Below, in pieces: positions 43,881-52,068 of a DNA stretch of 64,000 nucleotides (position 1 is its first letter; every line of letters starts with the position of its first letter). The notes under the pieces are model-generated. The model saw only the letters and a program-made list of their open reading frames with translations. It ran no database searches and was not told the origin of the DNA. The stretch is from assembly GCA_011050675.1 (NCBI GenBank), contig DRFI01000031.1:124001-188000 (forward strand), in the 5' to 3' direction. The DNA comes from Maribacter sp. (GTDB lineage Bacteria > Bacteroidota > Bacteroidia > Flavobacteriales > Flavobacteriaceae). The translations under genes and the position numbers were made by a program.

Positions 43881-46800
43881 ATGTACTTAAACTGCCATAC
43901 ATATTACAGTCTTCGCTACGGGACTTTTTCGGAACTGGAGCTCTTGCAATTGGCAAAAGACCATGGGGTAACGCAATTAGTATTGACAGATATTAATAAT
44001 ACATCGGCTTGTTTAAATTTTGTACGTAAGGCATCTGAGTATGATATACGACCTATTTTGGGTATCGATTTTAGAAATGGGGTAGAGCCTTGTTTTGTGG
44101 GTATTGCCAAAAACAATGAAGGGTTTTTAGAACTCAATAATTTTTTATCTGATCATATTCATCACGAAAAGAAGATTCCAGAAATAGCGCCGCAGTTTAA
44201 ACATGTTTTTGTTATCTATCCTTTTGAGAAAGTCCTTGAGAGCGAAAAGAAAATATTTACTGAAAATGAATTCATCGGGGTTTCCGTTAACGAGTTAAAA
44301 CGGCTTCGTTTCTCTAAATTACTAGAACAGCGCGATAAAATACTATTGCTGCAACCCGTCACGTTTAGAAATAAACGAGATTTTAATGCACATAGATTAT
44401 TACGTGCCATCGATAATAACACCCTGCTAAGTATGTTGTCGGTTAATGATCAGGCACGGGAAGATGAGCATATGTATGCTATTCCTAACTTGGCAGCCCA
44501 TTTTTCTGAACATAGCTTTATTTTAGAAAACACTCAAAAATTGATGGATGCCTGTACTATCTATTTCGATTTTACCGAAGGACGAGAAACACAGAATTTA
44601 AGCACCTACTTAGGCAGTAAAGAAGAAGATGAGGTGTTTTTAGAGAAATTGTGTCAAGAAGGATTACCACATCGATATTCGGAAATAGATCAGCCTATTT
44701 TAGACCGTGTAGAGAAGGAGCTCTATCTTATTAAAAAGATGGGTTTTGTGTCTTATTTCCTCATCAATTGGGATATCATTTCTTATGCCCGAAAACAGAA
44801 TTTTTTTTACGTAGGGCGTGGTAGTGGAGCCAATAGTATTGTTGCCTACTTGCTATTTATTACAGATGTAGATCCTATGGAGCTTGATCTGTATTTTGAG
44901 CGTTTCATTAATCTATACCGAGTAAATCCGCCAGATTTTGATATTGATTTCTCCCATAGGGATAGACCGGTAATGACGGAGTATATTTTTAATCGTTTTA
45001 AGAATGTAGCGCTGTTGGGTACCTACGTTACTTTTCAATCTCGGGGAGTAATTCGAGAATTGGGTAAGGTGTTCGGCTTGCCAAAAGATGAAATCGATTT
45101 GTTGTGCGACGGTAATATTCAGGCTAGTCGGTTAGATAATATATCGACTTTGGTACTGAAGTATACCCAACTACTACACGGTATGCCTAATTACTTGAGT
45201 ATACATGCAGGCGGAATTTTAATTACCGAAAAACCTATTCATTGGTTTTCGGCGACCAATATGCCCCCAAAAGGATTCCCGACTACGCAGTTCGATATGA
45301 TTATTGCCGAGGACGTCGGTATTTTTAAGTTCGATATTCTTGCCCAACGCGGACTCTCCAAAATAAAGGAGACACTAGATATTTTAGAACGCGACCGCCC
45401 AGAGGAATTCGCAAAGTTCGATATTCATGATATTAAGGCATTTAAAAAAGACCCTAAAATCAATAACATGGTCAAAACAGCGCAGTGTATGGGTTGTTTT
45501 TATGTAGAATCGCCTGCTATGCGTATGTTGTTGAAAAAACTGGAAGTAGATACTTATTTGGGTCTCGTAGCGGCAAGTTCCATTATTCGCCCCGGAGTGT
45601 CTAAAAGCGGCATGATGCGTGAATATATTTTGCGACACAGAAACAAGGGCAGGGCAGAGGAGTTGGCGCATCCGGTAATGTTAGAGATTATGCCAGAGAC
45701 TTACGGGGTTATGGTCTACCAAGAAGATGTGATAAAAGTAGCCCATCATTTTGCTGATTTGGATTTGGGCGAGGCCGATGTATTACGACGTGGAATGAGT
45801 GGTAAATTCCGTTCTCGAGAGGAGTTTCAAAAAGTACAGGATACCTTTATGGAAAACTGCCGTAAAAAAGGCTATACGGAACAACTTATTAAAGAGATTT
45901 GGGACCAGGTGGCTAGTTTTGCGGGTTATGCTTTTGCTAAAGGGCATTCGGCATCGTATGCGGTAGAAAGTTATCAGAGTTTGTTTTTGCGTGCCTATTA
46001 TCCGTTAGAATATATGGTAGCGGTGCTTAATAATGGCGGCGGATTTTATAAACCCGAGTTCTATGTGCATGAAGCACGTATGTTGGGAGCGATAATTCAT
46101 CCGCCGTGTGTAAACAAAAGCAGTGCGGGAAATCGTATTTATGATAAAGCCCTTTATTTAGGCTTAGGATATTTACGGGAACTGGAGCAGCGGGTTATGG
46201 AGCGTATTTTAAAGGAGCGCTATCTTAATGGTGATTTTAGTTCATTAGAAGATTTTTTGGACCGTTTAATTATTTCCATAGAACAGGTTGGTATTTTAAT
46301 ACGAATTGATGCGTTTCGATTTACCGAAACCAATACACATGAACTACTTTGGAAAGCACATCTATTCCTAAATAAAACTAAAAAAATAGACCATCCAAAA
46401 TTGTTTGCGCCAAAGCATCAGAATTTTGAGATTCCGTCATTGTACAGCACTAATTTAGAAGTTGCCTTTACGCAATTAGAACTGTTAGGGTTTAGCTTAT
46501 GTAGTCCGTTCGAGCTTTTAGAGGTTCCGCCATCTAATACTTCGGGTAGTAAAGATTTAGAACGATACCTGAATAAGAATATTGATATCTATGGTTATTT
46601 AATTACGGTGAAACGAACCAGGACTCAAAAAGGAAAAGCAATGTTTTTTGCTACGCTATTAGATCAGCAAGGTCAAGTTTTTGATGTGGTATTGTTTCCG
46701 CTCGTAGCGGCTAAATACATGTTTAAAGGGAGAGGAATTTATCGGTTTTACGGTAAGGTCGTAAGTGAATTCGGTTTTTTAAGTATAGAGGCCATCAAAA

Positions 46801-46922
46801 TGCAAAAACAAGATTTTGTGCAAGACCCCAGATATGCCGATATGAAAACCAGTACCAAGGTCTTTGACCAAAAGAAGACAGACAGCAAAGAAGAGAATAA
46901 GTTAGGAAATCAGTTTGTTTAG
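43881..46922 (+). CDS. dnaE2: DnaE2-like DNA polymerase III alpha subunit
   Basis: The 1013-residue polymerase is much shorter than a replicative DnaE (about 1150-1450). The N-terminal PHP domain starts LNCHTYYSLRYGTFSELELL, where the usual LHxHTEYS His pair is reduced to one His, so proofreading-type activity is probably lost. The polymerase site has PPDFDIDFSHRDRP (about residues 350-363) and FKFDILAQRGLSK for the third Asp. YGVMVYQEDVIKVAHHFADL and an OB-fold region (NIDIYGYLITVKRTRTQKGKA) follow. Pairing with DinB points to induced translesion synthesis. The last ~80 codons have a decayed second copy at 49.6 kb. Confidence 0.9.
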   Translation: MYLNCHTYYSLRYGTFSELELLQLAKDHGVTQLVLTDINNTSACLNFVRKASEYDIRPILGIDFRNGVEPCFVGIAKNNEGFLELNNFLSDHIHHEKKIPEIAPQFKHVFVIYPFEKVLESEKKIFTENEFIGVSVNELKRLRFSKLLEQRDKILLLQPVTFRNKRDFNAHRLLRAIDNNTLLSMLSVNDQAREDEHMYAIPNLAAHFSEHSFILENTQKLMDACTIYFDFTEGRETQNLSTYLGSKEEDEVFLEKLCQEGLPHRYSEIDQPILDRVEKELYLIKKMGFVSYFLINWDIISYARKQNFFYVGRGSGANSIVAYLLFITDVDPMELDLYFERFINLYRVNPPDFDIDFSHRDRPVMTEYIFNRFKNVALLGTYVTFQSRGVIRELGKVFGLPKDEIDLLCDGNIQASRLDNISTLVLKYTQLLHGMPNYLSIHAGGILITEKPIHWFSATNMPPKGFPTTQFDMIIAEDVGIFKFDILAQRGLSKIKETLDILERDRPEEFAKFDIHDIKAFKKDPKINNMVKTAQCMGCFYVESPAMRMLLKKLEVDTYLGLVAASSIIRPGVSKSGMMREYILRHRNKGRAEELAHPVMLEIMPETYGVMVYQEDVIKVAHHFADLDLGEADVLRRGMSGKFRSREEFQKVQDTFMENCRKKGYTEQLIKEIWDQVASFAGYAFAKGHSASYAVESYQSLFLRAYYPLEYMVAVLNNGGGFYKPEFYVHEARMLGAIIHPPCVNKSSAGNRIYDKALYLGLGYLRELEQRVMERILKERYLNGDFSSLEDFLDRLIISIEQVGILIRIDAFRFTETNTHELLWKAHLFLNKTKKIDHPKLFAPKHQNFEIPSLYSTNLEVAFTQLELLGFSLCSPFELLEVPPSNTSGSKDLERYLNKNIDIYGYLITVKRTRTQKGKAMFFATLLDQQGQVFDVVLFPLVAAKYMFKGRGIYRFYGKVVSEFGFLSIEAIKMQKQDFVQDPRYADMKTSTKVFDQKKTDSKEENKLGNQFV

Positions 46923-47011
46923 AAAGCACCAAGCACGTATCCTAAAATCCAGAATAAAATAAGGAACTTAAAAATGATTCCTATGCATCCATATTTTTCA
47001 CCTCTCTTTTT
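46919..47011 (-). pseudogene. Remnant of a small membrane-protein gene at the dnaE 3' end
   Basis: The minus strand encodes 30 residues ending YGCIGIIFKFLILFWILGYV and LGAF before a stop, matching the last 30 residues of the 45-residue gene at 49863-50000 (CGCIGTVFVFIILYWIFGYV, LEAF). Here the frame is cut by TAG at 47012-47014 and no start is visible, so it looks like the broken twin. Confidence 0.65.
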
Positions 47012-47122
47012 CTAAATTTAATCATAATAGGCTCTTTAAAATATACTCTAAAAATTATGTCTTACTAAGAATGAAATTGATTGTACAAAGTATTATTGTC
47101 AACCTGTTGATTCTTTAGAAAC

Positions 47123-47983
47123 TTAAGAATACAATGTATTGTCATGAGAAATTACATGCACTTTTACATTGTTTTGAAATTCTTGGGGGGTTTGTTCTAC
47201 GTGTTGTTTAAAGAAACGACTAAAGTATGATTGATCTTTAAAATGAAGATTAAACGCTATTTCTTTAATAGTATTTTCGCTATGTATAATTTGGCGCTTT
47301 GCTTCTAATATCAACCGATCATGAATTAGTTGTACTCCAGTTTTATCTAGCTTTTCTTTTAAAATTTGATTTAAGCGCTTAGCACTAATATCCAATTTAC
47401 TGGCATAAAAATCGGCAGTTCGTTTATTCTTATAATTTACTTCAAGCAGAAGCATAAACTCATAAACGCGCTTTTCATTAATATCTTGCAATGTAAAATG
47501 CTGCTCTTTTAACTGTATCAATTTTAATAAAAAAACCTTTAAAACGGCTTTCATCATTATTAGATTGATGACTTCGTGACTGTATTCTTCTTTCAAAAGT
47601 TGAAGAACAGCAGCCAAACCATTCGAACCTTCTTCGTTTACCTGTAAACAAGAAAATTCGCCTTGAATGTTGAACATTCTGAATACATCCAACAAAAATT
47701 CTTTTAGATCCCCTTCTAGTAATTCTTGTTTAAAAGATATCAAGACACCATTTTTACCAGCTTTGTTCAGTTGATGCACTCTGTACGGTGGTATCAAATA
47801 AATCCAATCTCCCTTTAAAGTTTGAAAATCGTGCTGCGGAACATGAAGCGCATCTTCATTTTGTAACCATACAATTTCATAAAAATCTCTTCTTGCAGGG
47901 TCGTTTAAATAGGCAGGTGGGCAATTCCCTAAATCTTTTATATACAAAACTTTATCACTCAGCATAAACTTCTTTTTCAACAT
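47123..47983 (-). CDS. AraC-family transcriptional regulator
   Basis: The 286-residue regulator has an N-terminal cupin-like sensing region (FYEIVWLQNEDALHVPQHDFQ, WIYLIPPYRVHQLNKAG) and a C-terminal double helix-turn-helix: FYASKLDISAKRLNQILKE, then ENTIKEIAFNLHFKDQSYFSRFF and KQHVEQTPQEF. It is divergent from hxlB-hxlA across a 208-base gap that also holds a 43-residue gene on its own strand. This suggests it controls formaldehyde fixation, though the effector is unknown. Confidence 0.9.
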   Translation of the reverse strand: MLKKKFMLSDKVLYIKDLGNCPPAYLNDPARRDFYEIVWLQNEDALHVPQHDFQTLKGDWIYLIPPYRVHQLNKAGKNGVLISFKQELLEGDLKEFLLDVFRMFNIQGEFSCLQVNEEGSNGLAAVLQLLKEEYSHEVINLIMMKAVLKVFLLKLIQLKEQHFTLQDINEKRVYEFMLLLEVNYKNKRTADFYASKLDISAKRLNQILKEKLDKTGVQLIHDRLILEAKRQIIHSENTIKEIAFNLHFKDQSYFSRFFKQHVEQTPQEFQNNVKVHVISHDNTLYS

Positions 47984-48009
47984 AAAACCGACCTAAAATT
48001 TTCAATGCA

Positions 48010-48141
48010 TTATCCACCGAAAAAAGGCCCGTTTCCAAAATATACCACAAAAATAGCCAATAACACCATCATTAAAAGCCATAATAGCAAATTGTACCAG
48101 ACAACTATCAAATTGTATAAGTCTTTAGCGAGTAGTCCCAT
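48010..48141 (-). CDS. Small membrane protein, 43 residues
   Basis: An ATG at 48141 opens a complete frame: GLLAKDLYNLIVVWYNLLLW, a hydrophobic core LLMMVLLAIFVVYF, and the tail GNGPFFGG before TAA. One membrane helix with a soluble polar start is predicted. It ends 26 bases before the araC-type gene on the same strand, so they may share a transcript, and its start is 50 bases from divergent hxlB. I do not recognise a family. Composition and tight fit between genes make it plausible; homologues would be decisive. Confidence 0.5.
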   Translation of the reverse strand: MGLLAKDLYNLIVVWYNLLLWLLMMVLLAIFVVYFGNGPFFGG

Positions 48142-48142
48142 A

Positions 48143-48150
48143 TACTTTTG
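48143..48150 (+). promoter_or_regulatory. Possible -7 promoter box of hxlB
   Basis: TACTTTTG fits TAnnTTTG and lies 41 bases before the hxlB start. No -33 TTTG stands at the usual distance, so it is weak evidence. Confidence 0.35.
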
Positions 48151-48191
48151 TAGTCGATTTTAATGCCAAGAGATTTTGAATCAAGTACCCT

Positions 48192-48776
48192 ATGGATGAT
48201 AGACTTAAAATAAACGATACTGAATTAGTAGAAAATGCGATGGATATTATTATTGGTGAGCATCTCAAACTTATTAAGTCTATACAATATCATGAGATAG
48301 CGGCATTGATACCGACAATTGCAAATGCCAAAAATATCTTTGTAACTGGCTCAGGTAGAACCGGACTTATGATGAAAGCTTCAGCTATGCGCTTAATGCA
48401 TTTGGGCTACAAAGTACATGTTGTTGGCGAAACTACAGCACCTGCAATCACAAAAGGAGATGTACTAATAGCTGGATCTGGATCTGGTACAACTAGCGGA
48501 ATTGTTAGTGCAGCAGAAACTGCAAACATAGAAGGCGCTAGCGTTATATGCTTAACCACAAATGCAGCGTCTCTTTTAGCATTATTATCAAAACATACGG
48601 TTACGATACCTGCGGCACAGAAGCAAAAACGGGATGAAGATATTTCAAAACAATATGCAGGTAGTCTTTTTGAACAGTCATTGCTTTTGGTAATGGATGC
48701 TTTGATACAGACTTTATGGGGGCTAGATGGCAGTTTGGCTTCAGATTTATGGAAACGTCATGCGAATATGGAGTAA
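48192..48776 (+). CDS. hxlB: 6-phospho-3-hexuloisomerase
   Basis: The 194-residue SIS-domain enzyme turns D-arabino-3-hexulose 6-phosphate into fructose 6-phosphate, the second step of ribulose monophosphate formaldehyde fixation. Visible features are IFVTGSGRTGLMMKASAMRLMH (about residue 48), VVGETTAPAITKGDVLIAGSGSG (about 77), and VICLTTNAASLLALLSKHTV. The C-terminal SLFEQSLLLVMDAL matches the family. It lies 49 bases before hxlA on the same strand. Confidence 0.94.
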   Translation: MDDRLKINDTELVENAMDIIIGEHLKLIKSIQYHEIAALIPTIANAKNIFVTGSGRTGLMMKASAMRLMHLGYKVHVVGETTAPAITKGDVLIAGSGSGTTSGIVSAAETANIEGASVICLTTNAASLLALLSKHTVTIPAAQKQKRDEDISKQYAGSLFEQSLLLVMDALIQTLWGLDGSLASDLWKRHANME

Positions 48777-48825
48777 ATACGAGAACAATAGTTAAATAAT
48801 ACAGAACAATATAAATATTTAAATT

Positions 48826-49455
48826 ATGGCAAAATTACAAGTAGCAATAGATTTATTAAAAATAGAAGACGCAATTGCATTAGCAACAAAAGTGGCTCCT
48901 TATGTAGACATTATAGAGCTTGGAACACCACTTATTAAAAGTGAAGGCTTATCTGGAATAAGAAAAATGAAAGATGCTTTCCCTGATAAATTAATTTTAG
49001 CAGATTTTAAAACGGCTGATGCAGGTGAATTAGAAGCTGGTATGGCTTTCGGTGCAGGAGCTGATTATGTTACGATTTTAGGAACTACAGGAGATTCTAC
49101 CATAGCTGGTGCGGTAAAAGCTGCTATAGCACATGGTAAGGGTGTTGTTGTTGATACTATCGGTGTTAAAGACAGAGTTAAGCGTGCTAAAGAAGCAATA
49201 GCTTTAGGTGCTGAGTTTGTTGAGTTACATGCTGGTTTAGATGAGCAAGCGGAAGAAGGATACTCTATTCAAGTATTGATTGATGAAGCTTCAAGAGCTG
49301 GTGTAAAAGTATCTATTGCAGGTGGTGTTAACAGTAGTAGTATTACAGCTGTAAAACAATCTGGTGCAATTGTAGCAGTTGCAGGAGCAGCTATTTACGG
49401 AGCAGAAAACCCTGCACAAGCAGCTAAGGAATTAAAAGAGCTGTTAAATGCTTAA
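48826..49455 (+). CDS. hxlA: 3-hexulose-6-phosphate synthase
   Basis: The 209-residue enzyme condenses formaldehyde with ribulose 5-phosphate. It has the OMP-decarboxylase-like barrel with LQVAIDLL at the start, VDIIELGTPLI, the catalytic LADFKTADAGELEA (about residues 68-81), GVVVDTIGV, VELHAGLDEQA and SIAGGVNSSSI (phosphate-binding). With hxlB it gives a formaldehyde detoxification or assimilation route; in marine flavobacteria a likely source is demethylation of methylated algal sugars, which is inferred. A strong hairpin lies after the stop. Confidence 0.95.
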   Translation: MAKLQVAIDLLKIEDAIALATKVAPYVDIIELGTPLIKSEGLSGIRKMKDAFPDKLILADFKTADAGELEAGMAFGAGADYVTILGTTGDSTIAGAVKAAIAHGKGVVVDTIGVKDRVKRAKEAIALGAEFVELHAGLDEQAEEGYSIQVLIDEASRAGVKVSIAGGVNSSSITAVKQSGAIVAVAGAAIYGAENPAQAAKELKELLNA

Positions 49456-49491
49456 GCAGTTTTAGTTTAAATGCGCTTTTAGTATTAATAA

Positions 49492-49527
49492 ACAAATTCC
49501 CATGAATATTCTTTCATGGGAATTTGT
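49492..49527 (+). terminator. Terminator-like hairpin after hxlA
   Basis: ACAAATTCCCATGAA (49492-49506) pairs over 15 perfect bp with TTCATGGGAATTTGT (49513-49527). The T run after it is short (CGTTTA), so it may also stabilise the mRNA end. Confidence 0.7.
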
Positions 49528-49618
49528 CGTTTATAGCTATTACTGTTCCGCCAAAGCTTCCAAATAAGGTGTATTAAAAGAATTCTTTGAGTATTTGCAT
49601 TTTTACAACATTAATAGA

Positions 49619-49866
49619 CAGTATTTTGATGCAGTGTTGTTTCCACCAGTATCGACTAAATACATGTTTAGAGGCAGCGAAATCTATAGGTCCAGTGCCA
49701 AGGTCGTAAGTGAATTTGTTTTTTAAGTATAGAGGTCATTAAAATGCAAAAACGAGATTTTGTACAAGATGTTAGGTATACCGATATTAAAACCAGTACC
49801 AAGGTCTTTGAACAAAAGCAATTGAATGACTAAGAAGAAAATAAGTTAGAAAATCAGTTTGTTTAG
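49619..49866 (+). pseudogene. Decayed second copy of the dnaE2 3' end
   Basis: This stretch reads, across one frameshift, as the last ~80 codons of the dnaE2-like gene: YFDAVLFPPVSTKYMFRG, AKVVSEF, then after a one-base deletion LSIEVIKMQKRDFVQD and KTSTKVFEQK, a TAA in frame, and EENKLENQFV with TAG at 49864-49866. The matching ends at 46.7-46.9 kb are KYMFKGRG, SIEAIKMQKQDFVQD and ENKLGNQFV. Weaker likeness begins about 20 bases earlier. It is a non-functional paralogous fragment, separated from the intact copy by the AraC and hxl genes. Confidence 0.85.
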
Positions 49867-50000
49867 AATGCCTCTAATACGTAACCGAATATCCAGTACA
49901 AAATTATAAAGACAAAAACGGTTCCTATGCACCCGCATTTTCCACCACCTATTTTCTTTGCGCCATACCACGCACCAATGATTTGAATTAGTTTTTTCAT
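49863..50000 (-). CDS. Small Cys/Gly and membrane-helix protein, 45 residues
   Basis: An ATG at 50000 opens KKLIQIIGAWYGAKKIGGGK, CGCIGTV, a hydrophobic helix (FVFIILYWIFGYV) and LEAF before TAA. A GGGKCGC loop followed by one membrane segment is distinctive. The 3' end overlaps the dnaE fragment stop by 4 bases, convergent, and the same overlap geometry is kept beside the intact dnaE, where only a remnant remains. Conservation of the reading frame between the two copies supports a real gene. Family and function are not recognised. Confidence 0.62.
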   Translation of the reverse strand: MKKLIQIIGAWYGAKKIGGGKCGCIGTVFVFIILYWIFGYVLEAF

Positions 50001-50009
50001 GTGACTAAT

Positions 50010-50330
50010 TTACGGGTTTTGGTGGTTACATTTAAAATAAAAAGTAGCTCTAAAGATGATTGAAAATCGTTTTAAAATGAAGATATGATAATTTTTAAAC
50101 CATTCTATAAAAATTGATAAATCTTCTTTAATTCCTATAGAACTATTGTATCCTAGCTCTTGTAGTTCTGTTGTATCGGCCCAAGTACTTGGGAAACGAG
50201 CAAATTTTAGATTTACATCGTAGTAATTATTGACGTTGTCAAGACCATCTACTTTATATCCAGCATTAACTAAGCTTTCAGCTAAGTGAAAGCCAATAAA
50301 TCCTGCAGCACCAGTCACCAATACTTTCAT
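50010..50330 (-). pseudogene. NAD-dependent sugar epimerase gene with internal deletion
   Basis: The first ~46 residues are the N-terminus of a UDP-glucuronate-4-epimerase-type protein ([37 protein letters not shown]), with the GxxGFIG NAD loop. They join directly to the family's C-terminal end ([34 protein letters not shown]), which normally lies about 240 codons later. The catalytic Tyr-Lys and all substrate residues are missing, and after NYH the frame runs into unrelated sequence. It probably once belonged to the polysaccharide cluster that begins to its right. Confidence 0.82.
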
Positions 50331-50519
50331 TGTAAGTTGTTTTTTTTGAAACCCAATATCAATTTTAAAAGATACTATTTCTGAAAATTTTCTCTACTTA
50401 TATTACAGGTCTTTTGATAAATAATTATTTTTTTTAACTAAAAAAAGTAGAGATTACGGAACTGTCTTCAGTTAATAAATTGTGTTTCTAACACCATAAA
50501 TTAAATTAAAGATGGTAAA

Positions 50520-50738
50520 ATGATTGCTATTAAAGAATTTGGAAAGGGAAATACAATAGATTTTAAATACCCAAGAATTATAAGGGTCGTTTTATTTTAC
50601 TTAATTCTATTTTATATAGGATATTTTGCCTTTGAAAAAGTTGGTAAAATATTACTTATTAGGGTTATTTGTGTAATATTTTGTATAAAACGTGCAGTTC
50701 GTCGAAATCATAAAAAAGTTATTGATTGCATTAATTAA
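50520..50738 (+). CDS. Small hypothetical membrane protein, 72 residues
   Basis: The frame has a polar start (IAIKEFGKGNTIDFKYPRI), two hydrophobic stretches (VVLFYLILFYIGYFAFE and ILLIRVICVIFCI) and a basic tail (KRAVRRNHKK). The start follows GATGGTAAA, and no clear ribosome site is seen. It lies in the gap between the epimerase remnant and the polysaccharide operon and is not recognised. It could be a real small gene or a chance frame in AT-rich DNA. Confidence 0.35.
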   Translation: MIAIKEFGKGNTIDFKYPRIIRVVLFYLILFYIGYFAFEKVGKILLIRVICVIFCIKRAVRRNHKKVIDCIN

Positions 50739-50903
50739 TTGTAAAATTAAGATTTACTTTTGTAGTAGAACAACAGCAGAAACCAAGACATAATAGCCAA
50801 TTAATCTATTTAAGTGGCTGTGTTTTTTTGATATTAATTTCATACTTATTATGAATTTAGTCTATCTGTTTGTTGTTTCCCTTTCTGGGATAAAATAGAT
50901 ATT
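50739..50903 (+). other. Leader region of the polysaccharide operon
   Basis: A weak hairpin AGCCA/TGGCT (50795-50799 with 50815-50819) is followed by GTGTTTTTTT, a possible terminator or attenuator before the operon. The rest of this 165-base gap shows nothing clear. Confidence 0.4.
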
Positions 50904-52013
50904 ATGCTTCAAGATTTATTTCACAATTTATATTTTTTAGTCTTTTTTTCCATAGTGTTTTCTGTGCTGGTTTCATTACGTATTTATCCGGTAATTATTT
51001 ATTTGGCGCATAAAAAGAAGTTGATGGACGAGCCCGGCCATCGAAGTGGTCATGTAAGAAAAACACCGACATTAGGTGGGATAGGGATGTTTATTACTTT
51101 CTCATTATCAATTATACTTTTAGGTATTCTTACACAATTGAATCAAGGTGATTTATTGAAACTGCTTTCGATTTTAGGAGGTACAATCATACTATTATTT
51201 TTAGGCATTAAAGACGATCTGTTAGTTCTTTCTCCAAGTAAGAAATTTTCAGGTCAAATATTTTCTTCTGCTTTGGTCGTGTTAGGTACAGATGTTAGAA
51301 TAGAAAGCTTTTATGGTGTATTTGGTGTTGGTGATCTTAATTATGTAATTTCTGTCGTTTTTACTTTATTAGTTTTCGTATTTATTATAAACGCTTTCAA
51401 TTTAATTGATGGTATTGATGGTTTGGCTTCGTCAGTTGCCATTATAGCAAATACTTCATTTGGAGTTTATTTTGCTATGAATAATCAATATTTATATGTT
51501 CTGCTAAGTTTTAGTCTAATAGGAGTGCTATTAGGTTTCCTGCGCTATAATTTATCTAGAAAGCGAAAACTTTTTATGGGCGATTCCGGATCATTGTTTT
51601 TGGGTTTCTTATTGGCTTACCAAGCAATTGGGTTTTTAAGTGTAAATGAAATGGAGCAAACAGTATTCAGCGTTACTAACGCACCTATTATGGTATTGGC
51701 CATATTGGCATATCCAATTTTAGATACGCTTAGGGTATTCACTATCCGTATAGTGAATGGTAAAAGCCCATTTTCGGCAGACCGTAATCACATACATCAC
51801 CGTTTGTTAGATAATGGCTTTTCACATATTAAGTCTACACTTATTGTAGCCATATGTAATATTTTCGTCATTCAGATAGCCTTTGTCTTAAGTGATCTGT
51901 ATTTAACATTACAACTATATATAATTAGTGTGGTATTGCCGCTTATTTGCCTATTTCCATTTTTATTGGTGCAACGCGAGGGTAAAATTAGAATTGAAGT
52001 TCCTAAATTATAA
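50904..52013 (+). CDS. Undecaprenyl-phosphate N-acetylaminosugar-1-phosphate transferase, WecA/MraY family
   Basis: The 369-residue polytopic enzyme starts a surface polysaccharide by moving a sugar 1-phosphate from a UDP-sugar to the lipid carrier. The family's cytoplasmic motifs are present in order: DEPGHRSGHVRKTPTLGGIG (about residue 38), IKDDLLVLSPSKKF, NAFNLIDGIDGLAS with the Asp pair, FMGDSGSLFLGF, and ADRNHIHHRLLD. At least nine membrane helices are visible. The exact sugar (GlcNAc-like or other) is not resolved. It is the first gene of the cluster. Confidence 0.93.
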   Translation: MLQDLFHNLYFLVFFSIVFSVLVSLRIYPVIIYLAHKKKLMDEPGHRSGHVRKTPTLGGIGMFITFSLSIILLGILTQLNQGDLLKLLSILGGTIILLFLGIKDDLLVLSPSKKFSGQIFSSALVVLGTDVRIESFYGVFGVGDLNYVISVVFTLLVFVFIINAFNLIDGIDGLASSVAIIANTSFGVYFAMNNQYLYVLLSFSLIGVLLGFLRYNLSRKRKLFMGDSGSLFLGFLLAYQAIGFLSVNEMEQTVFSVTNAPIMVLAILAYPILDTLRVFTIRIVNGKSPFSADRNHIHHRLLDNGFSHIKSTLIVAICNIFVIQIAFVLSDLYLTLQLYIISVVLPLICLFPFLLVQREGKIRIEVPKL

Positions 52014-52068
52014 TATGTCCTAATACTATATAGTATTTTAATATCTACTTCAAAACTAAAAATGCATA

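Noticed and set aside
43768..43956. Minus-strand frame of 62 codons with Phe/Leu-rich product before dnaE
   Set aside because: It comes from the T-free A-rich leader read backwards and is low complexity.
44284..44290. A CGTTAAC sequence resembling the LacI operator core
   Set aside because: It is inside the dnaE coding region and lacks the second half of the palindrome.
52022..52037. AATACTATATAGTATT palindrome after the WecA-like gene
   Set aside because: A short AT-only palindrome is expected by chance in DNA this AT-rich and has no T run or partner site.
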